A stretch of 64,000 nt of DNA, taken from Prevotella sp. P5-92. Lineage in GTDB: Bacteria; Bacteroidota; Bacteroidia; Bacteroidales; Bacteroidaceae. This document shows positions 18,697 to 27,527 of this stretch, piece by piece (positions within the stretch are counted from its first letter, which is position 1; the number at the start of each line of letters is the position of its first letter). Below the pieces are notes generated by a model. That model saw only the letters and a program-made list of their open reading frames with translations, made no database searches and was not told where the DNA came from. The stretch covers positions 1 to 64,000 of the forward strand of contig NZ_NPJG01000123.1 of NCBI RefSeq assembly GCF_002251245.1. Reading direction: 5' to 3'. Both the position numbers and the translations under genes were made by a program.

Positions 18697-19542
18697 ATGA
18701 AAACAAATTATGAAGTGCGCTATGCCGCACACCCAGAGGATGCAAAAAGCTACGACACAGCACGCATCCGTCGTGACTTCCTTATCGAAAAAGTGTTTGC
18801 TGCCGATGAAGTAAACATGGTGTACTCAATGTATGACCGAATGGTCGTTGGTGGTGCCATGCCTGTCAACGAAGCCCTAAAGCTCGAAGCTATCGACCCC
18901 TTGAAGGCCGACTTTTTCACAACTCGCCGCGAGATAGGCATCTTTAATGTAGGCCAGGGAGAAGGCACTGTTACCGTAGGTGACGAGACTTTCACTCTTG
19001 GTTTCAAGGAGGCTCTCTACATCGGACGTGGAGACCGCGACGTGGTTTTCGCAAGCAAAGACGCCAACAATCCAGCAAAGTTCTATTTCAACAGTACTAC
19101 AGCCCACAAGGAATATCCATGTCGCAAAGTGACGAAAGAAGACGCTATTATAGCTCATATGGGTTCTTTGGAGATGAGCAACGAGCGCAATATCAACAAG
19201 ATGCTCGTGTCTCAGGTATTGCCGACCTGCCAGTTGCAGATGGGAATGACAGAACTTGCCACAGGTAGCGTATGGAACACCATGCCGGCACACGTTCATA
19301 GCCGCCGTATGGAAGCCTACTTCTATTTCGAAGTACCAGAAGACCAGGCAGTATGTCACTTCATGGGCGAAGTGGCTGAGACACGCCACGTCTGGATGAA
19401 GGGCGACCAGGCCGTTCTCTCACCCGAATGGAGCATCCACTCTGCCGCCGCCACACACAACTACACCTTCATCTGGGGTATGGGAGGCGAAAATCTTGAC
19501 TACGGCGATCAGGACTTCTCAAAGATAACCGACTTAAAGTAA
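18697..19542 (+). CDS. kduI: 5-dehydro-4-deoxy-D-glucuronate isomerase
   Basis: Isomerises 5-keto-4-deoxyuronate, the product of pectate and glycosaminoglycan lyases, to 2,5-diketo-3-deoxygluconate. The 281-residue cupin has the metal-binding HVHSRRMEAYFYFEVPE block and ends GENLDYGDQDFSKITDLK, both typical of KduI. It is paired with kduD 13 nt downstream, so the two act in sequence. No lyase or SusCD genes are near, so the substrate must be made by enzymes encoded elsewhere. Confidence 0.95.
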   Translation: MKTNYEVRYAAHPEDAKSYDTARIRRDFLIEKVFAADEVNMVYSMYDRMVVGGAMPVNEALKLEAIDPLKADFFTTRREIGIFNVGQGEGTVTVGDETFTLGFKEALYIGRGDRDVVFASKDANNPAKFYFNSTTAHKEYPCRKVTKEDAIIAHMGSLEMSNERNINKMLVSQVLPTCQLQMGMTELATGSVWNTMPAHVHSRRMEAYFYFEVPEDQAVCHFMGEVAETRHVWMKGDQAVLSPEWSIHSAAATHNYTFIWGMGGENLDYGDQDFSKITDLK

Positions 19543-19555
19543 GAAGACAACAAAG

Positions 19556-20359
19556 ATGGATACATTCAGCAAAAGATTTTCACTCGAGGGCAAGGTCGCT
19601 CTCGTGACAGGCGCTGCTTACGGCATCGGCTTTGCCATTGCAGAGGCATACGCCATGGCAGGTGCAAAGATAGCATTTAACTGTCGTGGACAGGAGCATC
19701 TCGACAAGGCGCTCGAAGACTACAAGGCAAAAGGCATCGACGCAAAAGGATACATCTGTGACGTGACAGACGAAGAACAGGTAAAAAAGATGGTAGCCGA
19801 CATTGAGAAGGAACTCGGCACGATAGATATTCTCGTAAACAATGCAGGTATCATCAAGCGCATACCTATGACAGAGATGTCGGTTGAGGACTTCCGCAAG
19901 GTGGTTGATATCGACCTCAACGCTCCTTTCATCGTTTCAAAGGCTGTCATACCAGGAATGATTAACAAAGGCCACGGAAAGATCATCAATATATGCTCTA
20001 TGATGAGCGAATTAGGCCGTGAGACTGTCTCGGCTTATGCTGCTGCCAAGGGCGGTTTGAAGATGCTTACCAGAAATATCTGCTCTGAGTTTGGAGAGCA
20101 CAACATACAGTGTAACGGCATTGGCCCGGGATATATTGCCACCCCGCAGACAGCTCCGCTTCGCGAACTGCAACCCGATGGCAGTCGTCATCCGTTCGAC
20201 CGTTTCATAATCTCCAAGACTCCGGCAGCACGCTGGGGAACTCCTGACGATCTCATGGGTCCGGCCGTATTCCTTGCATCAGATGCCTCAGATTTTGTCA
20301 ACGGCCACATTCTCTACGTTGACGGCGGTATTCTCGCATATATCGGCAAACAGCCATAA
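19556..20359 (+). CDS. kduD: 2-dehydro-3-deoxy-D-gluconate 5-dehydrogenase
   Basis: SDR enzyme that reduces 2,5-diketo-3-deoxygluconate to KDG with NADH, the step after KduI. Seen are the cofactor site TGAAYGIG, NNAGIIKR, the catalytic Ser in NICSMMSELG, YAAAKGG with Tyr and Lys, and the KduD-type ending NGHILYVDGGILAYIGKQP. Operon partner of kduI; a strong hairpin ends the unit. Confidence 0.95.
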   Translation: MDTFSKRFSLEGKVALVTGAAYGIGFAIAEAYAMAGAKIAFNCRGQEHLDKALEDYKAKGIDAKGYICDVTDEEQVKKMVADIEKELGTIDILVNNAGIIKRIPMTEMSVEDFRKVVDIDLNAPFIVSKAVIPGMINKGHGKIINICSMMSELGRETVSAYAAAKGGLKMLTRNICSEFGEHNIQCNGIGPGYIATPQTAPLRELQPDGSRHPFDRFIISKTPAARWGTPDDLMGPAVFLASDASDFVNGHILYVDGGILAYIGKQP

Positions 20360-20374
20360 TATTGGGCAAAATAA

Positions 20375-20419
20375 AACGTTGGATTGCTGCACTTGTATCA
20401 ATGGCAGCAATCCAGCGTT
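20375..20419. terminator. Bidirectional terminator between kduD and HU
   Basis: A 16-bp stem (20375-20390 with 20404-20419, one G-T pair), loop 13 nt, between convergent genes. In the reverse direction it is followed by TTTTATTTT, the better terminator; forward it is followed by CAACTTTCTTT. Confidence 0.8.
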
Positions 20420-20446
20420 CAACTTTCTTTACAATATCTGTTGATA

Positions 20447-20719
20447 TTAGTTCAAGGCATCTGTCAGTTCAGCGCCAGCCTTAAACTTAGCAACCTTCTT
20501 TGCAGGAATCTGTATCTTCTCTTTTGTTCTAAGATTGATTCCCTCACGAGCTGGGCGCTCGTTTACGCTAAATGTCCCAAAACCTACAAGGGAAACCTTG
20601 TCGTTTGCAGCAAGTGCTTCTACAATAGCCTTTGTTGTAGCGTCAAGAGCTTTCTTCGAGGCTTCCTTAGAAAGACCTGAGCCAGCAGCTATTTTCTCAA
20701 TTAATTCTGACTTGTTCAT
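20447..20719 (-). CDS. HU-family DNA-binding protein
   Basis: A 90-residue nucleoid protein that bends DNA as a dimer. MNKSELIEKIAAGSGLSKEA, then GFGTFSVNERPAREGINLRT and the ending AKFKAGAELTDALN are the full HU pattern. The ATG at 20719 is chosen over upstream in-frame codons because it gives the family start and lies 56 nt after a strong promoter. Single-gene unit. Confidence 0.96.
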   Translation of the reverse strand: MNKSELIEKIAAGSGLSKEASKKALDATTKAIVEALAANDKVSLVGFGTFSVNERPAREGINLRTKEKIQIPAKKVAKFKAGAELTDALN

Positions 20720-20774
20720 AATTTGAATACTATTAATATTGTTATTATTTGAATGATTTGCATGATTTCGTTCG

Positions 20775-20805
20775 CAAATATAGGGCAAAGAATTCATAAT
20801 TCAAA
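20775..20805 (-). promoter_or_regulatory. Promoter of the HU gene
   Basis: On the minus strand, TTTG (20802-20805) and TATATTTG (20775-20782) with 19 nt between. Confidence 0.8.
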
Positions 20806-20887
20806 CAAAAAATGAAAAAAAGTTGCGTTTTTCATTAAAAAAAATACGTTATGCCCTATAAATATGCCATATAACGGATATTTTTAG

Positions 20888-20895
20888 TAATTTTG
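20888..20895 (+). promoter_or_regulatory. Promoter -7 box of the rhomboid gene
   Basis: TAATTTTG followed by CGCCC, 45 nt before the rhomboid ATG, divergent from the HU promoter about 80 nt away. Confidence 0.6.
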
Positions 20896-20939
20896 CGCCC
20901 AAATAGTAACAACAATAATAAAAGAAAGGCAAAAAAATC

Positions 20940-21857
20940 ATGAGAAATATTCCAGTAGTGACCAAAAACCTACTATTGGTCAACATCATAGCATTCTTGG
21001 CTACATGGATGTTACAACTGCGAGGCATAGACCTCAACGACATTTGCGGACTTCACTTCTTTATGGCAAGCGACTTCCAGGCATGGCAACTCGTCACATA
21101 CATGTTCCTTCACGCCGGATTCACCCATATCCTGTTCAACATGTTCGCGCTATGGATGTTCGGCATGGTGATAGAAAACGTATGGGGTCCAAGGAAATTC
21201 TTATTTTATTACATCTCGTGCGGTGTGGGAGCAGGTCTTCTACAGGAAGTGGCACAGTTTTTCTCCTTCTATCTCACCATCAGTGGACAGAATCCTTACG
21301 TACACTTATCCGACATCTTTGCCATAGGCCAGCAGTTGTCAACACAGCTCAACGGCTGGACTACCATAGGTGCTTCAGGAGCCGTATATGCCATTCTTCT
21401 CGCCTTCGGAATGATCTTCCCCAACGAGCGCATATTTATTTTCCCACTTCCCATCCCCATCAAGGCCAAATGGTTTGTTATGTTCTACGTTGCCATAGAG
21501 CTGTTCTCTGCCATGAGTTCATCAGGCGACAACGTGGCCCATATGGCTCACCTTGGCGGTATGCTCTTCGGATATCTGATGATACGCTATTGGAACAATC
21601 ATCCCACATCAGGATACGGACCGTCACGCGGCCAGCAGTTCTTCGACCGTCTTAAAGACAGCTTTGAACGCAGGCGTAACGCAAAGATGAAAGTACACAA
21701 AGGTGGAGCATCTGTCAACGACGATTGGGAGTACAACGCCCGCAAGAAAGCGAATCAAGAAGAGATAGACCGCATTCTCGACAAGATACGCCGTAGCGGA
21801 TACGACAGTCTTACGAAGGAAGAGAAACAAAAACTCTTTGACAGCAGCAAGGAATGA
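20940..21857 (+). CDS. Rhomboid-family intramembrane serine protease
   Basis: 305 residues with about six membrane segments, then a soluble tail rich in charged residues. The catalytic pair is visible: Ser146 in GASGAVYA and His204 in AHMAHLGGMLFG. The oxyanion-side HAGFTHILFNMFALWMFG block is present, and the L1 loop between the first two helices is replaced by a family-typical stretch. It cleaves membrane proteins within the bilayer; substrates are unknown. The C-terminal tail (about 235-305) has the DUF pattern ARKKANQEEIDRILDKIRRS, common in Bacteroidetes rhomboids. It overlaps the next gene by ATGA. Confidence 0.92.
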   Translation: MRNIPVVTKNLLLVNIIAFLATWMLQLRGIDLNDICGLHFFMASDFQAWQLVTYMFLHAGFTHILFNMFALWMFGMVIENVWGPRKFLFYYISCGVGAGLLQEVAQFFSFYLTISGQNPYVHLSDIFAIGQQLSTQLNGWTTIGASGAVYAILLAFGMIFPNERIFIFPLPIPIKAKWFVMFYVAIELFSAMSSSGDNVAHMAHLGGMLFGYLMIRYWNNHPTSGYGPSRGQQFFDRLKDSFERRRNAKMKVHKGGASVNDDWEYNARKKANQEEIDRILDKIRRSGYDSLTKEEKQKLFDSSKE

Positions 21858-22942
21858 TCATCAACATAAAGGAGTTTACCCGTAAAGTCATTGCCGGTGC
21901 AAATATTGCAACCATAATGACAATGTTTGCCGTGGGGTTTTCTGACTATGTCAACCCCGCGGACCATCCTCTATTGGCCACCGTCGGCCTTACCTTCCCC
22001 ATCATCCTTGTCATCAACGTAATGTTTCTGTTCTTCTGGCTCATCTTCTGCCGGAGGATGGTGTTCATCCCCCTCTTAGGCTTCGTCTTGTGCTATGTGC
22101 CAGTAAGGAAATACATCCCGATGAATATTCCTCACGAGACACCGATAGGAAGCATCAAAGTGCTCTCGTTCAACGTACACGGCTATGTGTATGACGAAGC
22201 AGACAACGGCAACAGCTTCATGCGTATCATCGACTATATCAAAAGCAGCAAGGCAGACATTCTCTGCCTTCAGGAAGACCTTGGCGACTGGCTGCACCCT
22301 AAGGTGCATCTTGACAGTCTCTACGCCCACAGCGTCCGCATCAAAGTTGGCTCAGATAGCGCCAATGCACTCGGCGTCTATTCGCGCTTCCCTATAGAGC
22401 GACACCAACAGATACACTATGAATCGTTACGCAACGGTAGCCTTGCCTGTTGGCTTGACATCAATGGCCGCAAGGTGATAGTCATCAACAACCACTTTGA
22501 GAGCAACAGACTCACGGCCAATGACAAGACCCGATACAAAAACATCATCAAAGGCGACCTCGAACGCGACACGATGAAAAAGGAGACGCGGTATATTGCC
22601 CACAAACTGAGTGAGGCAGTACGCCTTCGCGGGCCCCAAGCTGACCTCGTGGCAGAGTTTATCAGATCACACAAAGACACTCCAATCATAGTGTGCGGCG
22701 ACTTTAACGACACCCCGATATCCTATACCCATCGTAAGGTGGCAGAAGAGCTCACCGACTGCTATATGGAAACGGCAAATGGTCCTGGTTTGTCATATAA
22801 TCAGAAAGGCTTTAACGTGCGTATTGACAATATCTTGTGCTCAGGACACTTCACTCCATTCAACTGCAAGGTTGACAATAAAATCCACGCATCTGACCAT
22901 TATCCCATCTATTGCTGGCTAAAATTTGGCTACAAACCATAA
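21854..22942 (+). CDS. Membrane-anchored endonuclease/exonuclease/phosphatase-family protein
   Basis: 362 residues. Two or three N-terminal membrane segments (about residues 12-82, including FPIILVINVMFLFFWLIFC) precede an EEP catalytic domain. Its active-site blocks are visible: LSFNVHGY, CLQEDLGDW with the metal-binding Glu, NNHFES, VCGDFNDTPISY and SDHYPIY with the catalytic Asp-His. Such proteins hydrolyse phosphodiesters of lipids or nucleic acids; the substrate here is unknown. Translationally coupled to the rhomboid gene. Confidence 0.88.
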   Translation: MIINIKEFTRKVIAGANIATIMTMFAVGFSDYVNPADHPLLATVGLTFPIILVINVMFLFFWLIFCRRMVFIPLLGFVLCYVPVRKYIPMNIPHETPIGSIKVLSFNVHGYVYDEADNGNSFMRIIDYIKSSKADILCLQEDLGDWLHPKVHLDSLYAHSVRIKVGSDSANALGVYSRFPIERHQQIHYESLRNGSLACWLDINGRKVIVINNHFESNRLTANDKTRYKNIIKGDLERDTMKKETRYIAHKLSEAVRLRGPQADLVAEFIRSHKDTPIIVCGDFNDTPISYTHRKVAEELTDCYMETANGPGLSYNQKGFNVRIDNILCSGHFTPFNCKVDNKIHASDHYPIYCWLKFGYKP

Positions 22943-22991
22943 AAAAAGAAAGAAAAACGATAATTTCTTTTCCAAATTGTAAAAAATTCAT

Positions 22992-22999
22992 TATATTTG
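22992..22999 (+). promoter_or_regulatory. Promoter -7 box of secDF
   Basis: TATATTTG followed by CACGC, 57 nt before the ATG at 23057. An in-frame codon at 22997 lies inside this box, which is why the start was moved to 23057. Confidence 0.6.
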
Positions 23000-23056
23000 C
23001 ACGCTCTTTTTAGGCATAGAAGCGACAATAATAAATTAAAAAACAATAATAACAAA

Positions 23057-26050
23057 ATGCAAAACAAAGGAATTGTAAAGTTTATCGCACTTGTCTTGAT
23101 ACTGGTGTGCGTATTCTATCTCTCCTTCTCGTTCGTTACTCGCCACTACGAAAACAAGGCGGCAGCGATGGGCGAAGAGGCAGGACAGGAATACCTCGAC
23201 TCTATCATGAACGAAAAAGTGTACCTCGGCGCTTATTCGCTTAAGCAATGCCGAGAAATGGAGATCGGCCTCGGACTTGACCTGAAGGGCGGTATGAATG
23301 TAATCCTCGAAGTGTCTGTACCAGACGTTGTCGCCGTTCTCGCCGACCACAAGACAGACGCAGCCTTCACCAAGTCGATGGAGCAGGCAAAGAAAGAAGA
23401 AGAGACAAGTCAGGCTGACTTCGTGTCGCTCTTCATCAAGTACTACAAGCAGAACGCTCCTGGCCATCGCCTCGCCGAGGTGTTTGCCACTCAGCAGATG
23501 AAGGGCAAGGTAAGCACCCAGAGCTCTGACTCTGAGGTAGAGGCTGCCGTACGTGCTGAGGTTCAGTCAGCAGTTGACAACTCTTTCCTCGTAGTTCGCA
23601 ATCGTATCGACAAGTTCGGTGTTGTTCAGCCAAACATTCAGAAGCTGGAGGGACAGTCTGGTCGTATCATGGTCGAGATGCCTGGTATCAAAGAGCCAGA
23701 GCGTGTACGTAAGCTCCTCCAGGGTAGTGCCAACCTCGAGTTCTGGGAGACATACAACAGTCAGGAAATCGTTCCCCTTCTCGCACAGCTCAACCAGCGC
23801 TATGCTGCAGGCGACGCTGCTGAAGAGGTTGCTCCTGCCGACTCTACAAAGGCTGAAGCCGCAGCCGAGACAGCTTCTGTTGAGGCTGACTCTGCAAAAG
23901 CTACCACTGAGAATGCTTCTGCACTCGCCAAGCTAAAGAAGACTGACGCCAAGGCTGACAAGACAGCAGAGGCAATGAAGAAGCAGAACCCTCTGTTTGC
24001 CGTATTCCAGCCAGTACAAGGCCAGGGCCTGAGCACTGTGGGTTATGCAATGGCACGCGACACAGCCGATGTCAACAAGATTATCTATTCAGAAGTGGCA
24101 AAGCAGGTGTTGCCATCTGACCTCAAGCTTCTCTGGAGTGCAAAACCAGCTGATTTCGACACCAAGGGCAACATCTATGAACTTCACGCCATAAAAGTTA
24201 CAGAGCCTTCGGGTCGCGCCCCACTGGAAGGTGACGTCATCACCTCAGCTAAGGACGGCTTCTCGCAGTATGGCCAGCCAAACGTATCGATGCAGATGAA
24301 CTCTGACGGTGCACGCCGCTGGGCTCAGCTCACCAAGATGAACATCGGTCGTGCCATAGCTATCGTCCTCGACGGTACTGTATATAGCGCACCACGCGTC
24401 AATGGTGAGATTCCTGGTGGAAACTCTGAGATTTCAGGTAACTTCACTATCGAAGACACCAAAGACCTTGCTAACACTCTTAACTCTGGTAAGATGCCGG
24501 CACCAACCCGCATCGTACAGGAAGAGGTCGTTGGTCCTTCTCTCGGAGCACAGTCTATCCAACAGGGTGTCATCTCGTTCATTGTGGCTTTCGTGCTTCT
24601 GATGATCTATATGCTCTGCCTCTATGGCGTCATCCCGGGTATGATGGCCAACATCGCCCTCATCTTCAACCTCTTCTTCACACTCGGTATCCTCACTTCA
24701 TTCCAGGCAGCTCTTACCATGCCAGGTATCGCAGGTATCGTGCTCTCGTTGGGTATGGCTGTCGATGCTAACGTGCTTATCTACGAGCGTACCAAGGAAG
24801 AGCTTCGTGCCGGCCTCAACGTGCGTGAGGCAATAAAGAAAGGTTATGCCAACGCCTTCTCGGCCATCTTTGACTCTAACTTGACATCTATCATTACCGG
24901 TGTCATCCTCTACGTCTTCGGTACTGGTCCTATCCGTGGTTTTGCCACCACACTTATCATCGGTATCTTCTGCTCATTCTTCACCGCTGTATATCTCACA
25001 CGCCTTGTTTATGAGCGTCAGATGAATCACGACAAGTGGCTTAACCTCACCTTCTCTACAGGTTTCTCCAAGAACCTCATGCAGAACACTAAGTTCCACT
25101 TCATGGGCATGTATAAGAAGACCTTCACCATTTGGGGCATTGCAGCCGTTCTGCTCATCATCTGCCTCGGTGTGCGTGGCTTGAGCAAGAGCATCGACTT
25201 CACCGGTGGTCGCAACTACGTAGTCAAACTGGAGAAGGCAGTAGAACCTGAGCAGGTGCGCGAGGCACTTCAGGGAGCATACGGCGAGGCTAACGTCAGC
25301 GCCATTGCCCTTGGTACCGACGGCAAGACCATCCGTGTATCTACCAACTACAAGATTGAGTCTAACGACCCGACAGTAGATGACGAATGCGAAAACATTC
25401 TCTACAAGGCTATGTCTAACGCAGGTCTTGTTACACAGAAGAGCGTTGAAGCATTTAAGAATCCAGATGTACGCGCAGGCGGTTCTATCATCAGCTCTAC
25501 TAAGGTCGGTCCTTCTGTAGCTAAGGACATCACCTATGGAGCCATCGTGAGCGTCGTATTCGCCCTCATCGCCATCTTCCTCTATATACTCTTGCGCTTC
25601 CGCAATGTAGCTTACTCTGTAGGTTCTACCATTGCCTTGGCTCTTGACGCTCTCGTGGTAATCGGTCTTTACTCAGCACTCTGGGGCATCCTGCCTATCT
25701 CACTCGAGATCGACCAGACCTTCATCGGTGCTATCCTGACCGTTATCGGTTACTCTATCAACGACAAGGTGGTAGTGTTCGACCGTGTACGCGAGAACTT
25801 CAACCTCTTCCCCAAGCGCGACCGTCAGCAGCTGTTCAACGACTCGCTGAACCAGACCTTGGCACGTACCATCAACACCTCTGTAACTACATTGATCGTG
25901 CTTCTGTGTATCTTCATCCTCGGTGGTGACAGCATCCGCAGCTTCTCGTTCGCAATGATTCTCGGTGTTATCTTCGGTACTTGCTCTTCAATCTTCATCG
26001 CTGCTCCTATTGCCTTCTTGACAATGGGTCGTAAGATTAAGGAAGACTAA
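23057..26050 (+). CDS. secDF: Fused protein-export subunit SecDF
   Basis: Uses the proton gradient to help SecYEG release exported proteins. SecD and SecF are one 997-residue chain, the usual Bacteroidetes form. Seen are an N-terminal membrane helix (IALVLILVCVFYLSF), the GLDLKGGMNVILEV D1 motif, the SecD membrane block with GMAVDANVLIYERTKEEL, and the SecF half with DFTGGRNYVVKLE and VIGYSINDKVVVFDRVRENF. An Ala/Lys/Glu-rich low-complexity insert (about residues 250-308) sits in the periplasmic P1 region. It is a monocistronic unit closed by a strong hairpin. Confidence 0.95.
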   Translation: MQNKGIVKFIALVLILVCVFYLSFSFVTRHYENKAAAMGEEAGQEYLDSIMNEKVYLGAYSLKQCREMEIGLGLDLKGGMNVILEVSVPDVVAVLADHKTDAAFTKSMEQAKKEEETSQADFVSLFIKYYKQNAPGHRLAEVFATQQMKGKVSTQSSDSEVEAAVRAEVQSAVDNSFLVVRNRIDKFGVVQPNIQKLEGQSGRIMVEMPGIKEPERVRKLLQGSANLEFWETYNSQEIVPLLAQLNQRYAAGDAAEEVAPADSTKAEAAAETASVEADSAKATTENASALAKLKKTDAKADKTAEAMKKQNPLFAVFQPVQGQGLSTVGYAMARDTADVNKIIYSEVAKQVLPSDLKLLWSAKPADFDTKGNIYELHAIKVTEPSGRAPLEGDVITSAKDGFSQYGQPNVSMQMNSDGARRWAQLTKMNIGRAIAIVLDGTVYSAPRVNGEIPGGNSEISGNFTIEDTKDLANTLNSGKMPAPTRIVQEEVVGPSLGAQSIQQGVISFIVAFVLLMIYMLCLYGVIPGMMANIALIFNLFFTLGILTSFQAALTMPGIAGIVLSLGMAVDANVLIYERTKEELRAGLNVREAIKKGYANAFSAIFDSNLTSIITGVILYVFGTGPIRGFATTLIIGIFCSFFTAVYLTRLVYERQMNHDKWLNLTFSTGFSKNLMQNTKFHFMGMYKKTFTIWGIAAVLLIICLGVRGLSKSIDFTGGRNYVVKLEKAVEPEQVREALQGAYGEANVSAIALGTDGKTIRVSTNYKIESNDPTVDDECENILYKAMSNAGLVTQKSVEAFKNPDVRAGGSIISSTKVGPSVAKDITYGAIVSVVFALIAIFLYILLRFRNVAYSVGSTIALALDALVVIGLYSALWGILPISLEIDQTFIGAILTVIGYSINDKVVVFDRVRENFNLFPKRDRQQLFNDSLNQTLARTINTSVTTLIVLLCIFILGGDSIRSFSFAMILGVIFGTCSSIFIAAPIAFLTMGRKIKED

Positions 26051-26087
26051 TCGAAAGTGTAACAAGTACATATCGCCTTTTAGGCAA

Positions 26088-26267
26088 AAAAAAATGACTC
26101 CCCGTGACAACCACTGCCACGGGGAGTCTTGTTTTCAATAAACAATCTAACAAAAAACCTAAAATAACTAACCTAAACAAAAACCATTGTTTCCTGAACC
26201 AATCTTCTTTACCTTACTACATATATAAATTCAAATCTTGAGAGAGATGTAACCTTGATTAATATTT
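26088..26267 (-). ncRNA. Candidate small RNA, about 180 nt
   Basis: On the minus strand a full promoter (26274-26304) lies about 140 nt before an intrinsic terminator (26096-26128 plus a T run). Between them there is no reading frame of any length: the longest ATG frame closes after four codons. The transcript would be U-rich in its second half with repeated GTTTAG/GTTAG words. The start is estimated at about 7 nt after the -7 box. It was not matched to any named family. Confidence 0.55.
26096..26128. terminator. Strong bidirectional terminator after secDF
   Basis: A perfect 11-bp stem (26096-26106 with 26118-26128). Forward it is followed by TTGTTTT and closes secDF. In reverse it is followed by ATTTTTTTTT, an even better intrinsic terminator, which would close the minus-strand transcript started at 26274-26304. 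Confidence 0.9.
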
Positions 26268-26273
26268 CTGCTG

Positions 26274-26304
26274 CAAAGGTACATCAAATCCTGTCTCTGG
26301 CAAA
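26274..26304 (-). promoter_or_regulatory. Orphan minus-strand promoter
   Basis: TTTG at 26301-26304 and TACCTTTG at 26274-26281, 19 nt apart, on the minus strand, after the end of tcdA. No protein gene lies downstream before the terminator. Confidence 0.75.
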
Positions 26305-26336
26305 AAGAATTGCCCTAAAGCAACGGGGGATTTTTC

Positions 26337-27110
26337 CTATTCGTGATAGGACATTCCCGACCGACTCTTGTTATACACCTCATTGAGAATAAGTCCGGCA
26401 ATAGTCAACCCAAATATTGCTGTGATGTGCATCACTGAACCATTGACGCGTGATGGGCCCTGACACTGATCGGTGTCGCAAGCAACATTCTCACCACGGT
26501 TCTTTAGTAATTCCTCACTGAACACACACTTGAACTTGCGCGCCGGTTTACGCTTCAGCTTGTTAAACCGCTGACGCAACGCACGGGCGAGCGGACAGCC
26601 TTTCACCTTCCAGAACTCTGCCACTTGCACCTTCGTCGGATCCATCTTCAGGGCTGCTCCCATAGAAGAGAAAAAGCGAGCCTTGCTATGACAGGCAAGT
26701 TCTATGAGCAACGCTTTGTCTTTGAGCGAGTCAATGGCATCCACGATATAGTCGTAACTGTCGAGATCAAAATCCGCGGCTGTATCTTCGCAGAACACCT
26801 GTTGTATGGCCACGATATCAGCAGAAGGATTAATGTCAAGAAGGCGCTCTTTGAGAGCCTCCACCTTTACCTGTCCGACGGTCTTTGTAGTGGCCATGGC
26901 CTGTCGGTTGATATTGGTGACACACACTCGGTCGCTGTCAACAATAGTGAGATGCGCCACTCCTGAGCGGACAAGACTCTCAGCACACCACGACCCTACC
27001 CCACCAACGCCAAAGACGATGACACGGAGCGAGGCAAGAGTGTGCATCGTGTCGTCACCCAAGAGCATATAGCTTCGTTTAAGTATTCCGTTATTTATTT
27101 CCATTTCCAT
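26337..27110 (-). CDS. tcdA: tRNA threonylcarbamoyladenosine dehydratase
   Basis: E1-like (ThiF fold) enzyme that cyclises t6A37 to ct6A in ANN-reading tRNAs using ATP. The nucleotide loop is FGVGGVGSWCAESLVRSG. The adenylation Arg is in NINRQ. The TcdA-type middle FSSMGAALKMDPTKVQVAEF and CPLARALRQR, and the tail GSVMHITAIFGLTIAG are present. 257 residues, normal length. It stands alone on the minus strand; the AT-rich stretch before it carries a TATATTTG box. Confidence 0.93.
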   Translation of the reverse strand: MEMEINNGILKRSYMLLGDDTMHTLASLRVIVFGVGGVGSWCAESLVRSGVAHLTIVDSDRVCVTNINRQAMATTKTVGQVKVEALKERLLDINPSADIVAIQQVFCEDTAADFDLDSYDYIVDAIDSLKDKALLIELACHSKARFFSSMGAALKMDPTKVQVAEFWKVKGCPLARALRQRFNKLKRKPARKFKCVFSEELLKNRGENVACDTDQCQGPSRVNGSVMHITAIFGLTIAGLILNEVYNKSRSGMSYHE

Positions 27111-27188
27111 GTATTATGTTGTTTTGTCTTGCTTTGTTGAGCATATTTTTTTATTTTCTTTGGAACTCTATTGCATGAAGAACCAGTG

Positions 27189-27196
27189 CAAATATA
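27189..27196 (-). promoter_or_regulatory. Promoter -7 box of tcdA
   Basis: TATATTTG on the minus strand followed by CAC, 79 nt before the tcdA ATG. The -33 box is not clear. Confidence 0.5.
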
Positions 27197-27420
27197 GTGA
27201 AAACACACAAAATACACAAGGTTGTGTTATACAAGGTTGTGTATTTTGTATATTTTTAACGTAGTCGGAAATACAAGGCTATACTTGCTGTTGTAAAGCA
27301 GTAAGGTAAATCATCATGTTCCTTTGTTTATAAGGTGCTGAGTAGTTACCTTCTCCCCACACACGGCTTCCACTCTCAAAGGCCATAAGAGGAAGGGGTG
27401 GCGGCAGGGTTGCGTTTTGC

Positions 27421-27456
27421 TACCACGCGAGGAAAAAATAAATTCCACGCGTGGTA
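27421..27456. repeat. Short inverted repeat
   Basis: TACCACGCG (27421-27429) and CGCGTGGTA (27448-27456) pair perfectly around an A-rich 18-nt spacer. The right arm is within the self-complementary CCACGCGTGG at 27445-27454. Role unknown. Confidence 0.7.
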
Positions 27457-27527
27457 ACAATATTTTGGTCGCGGGAGAGGGAAAATGGGGAAAGTTACCA
27501 GTTAACCGGTAACAAGTTAACTTTTAA

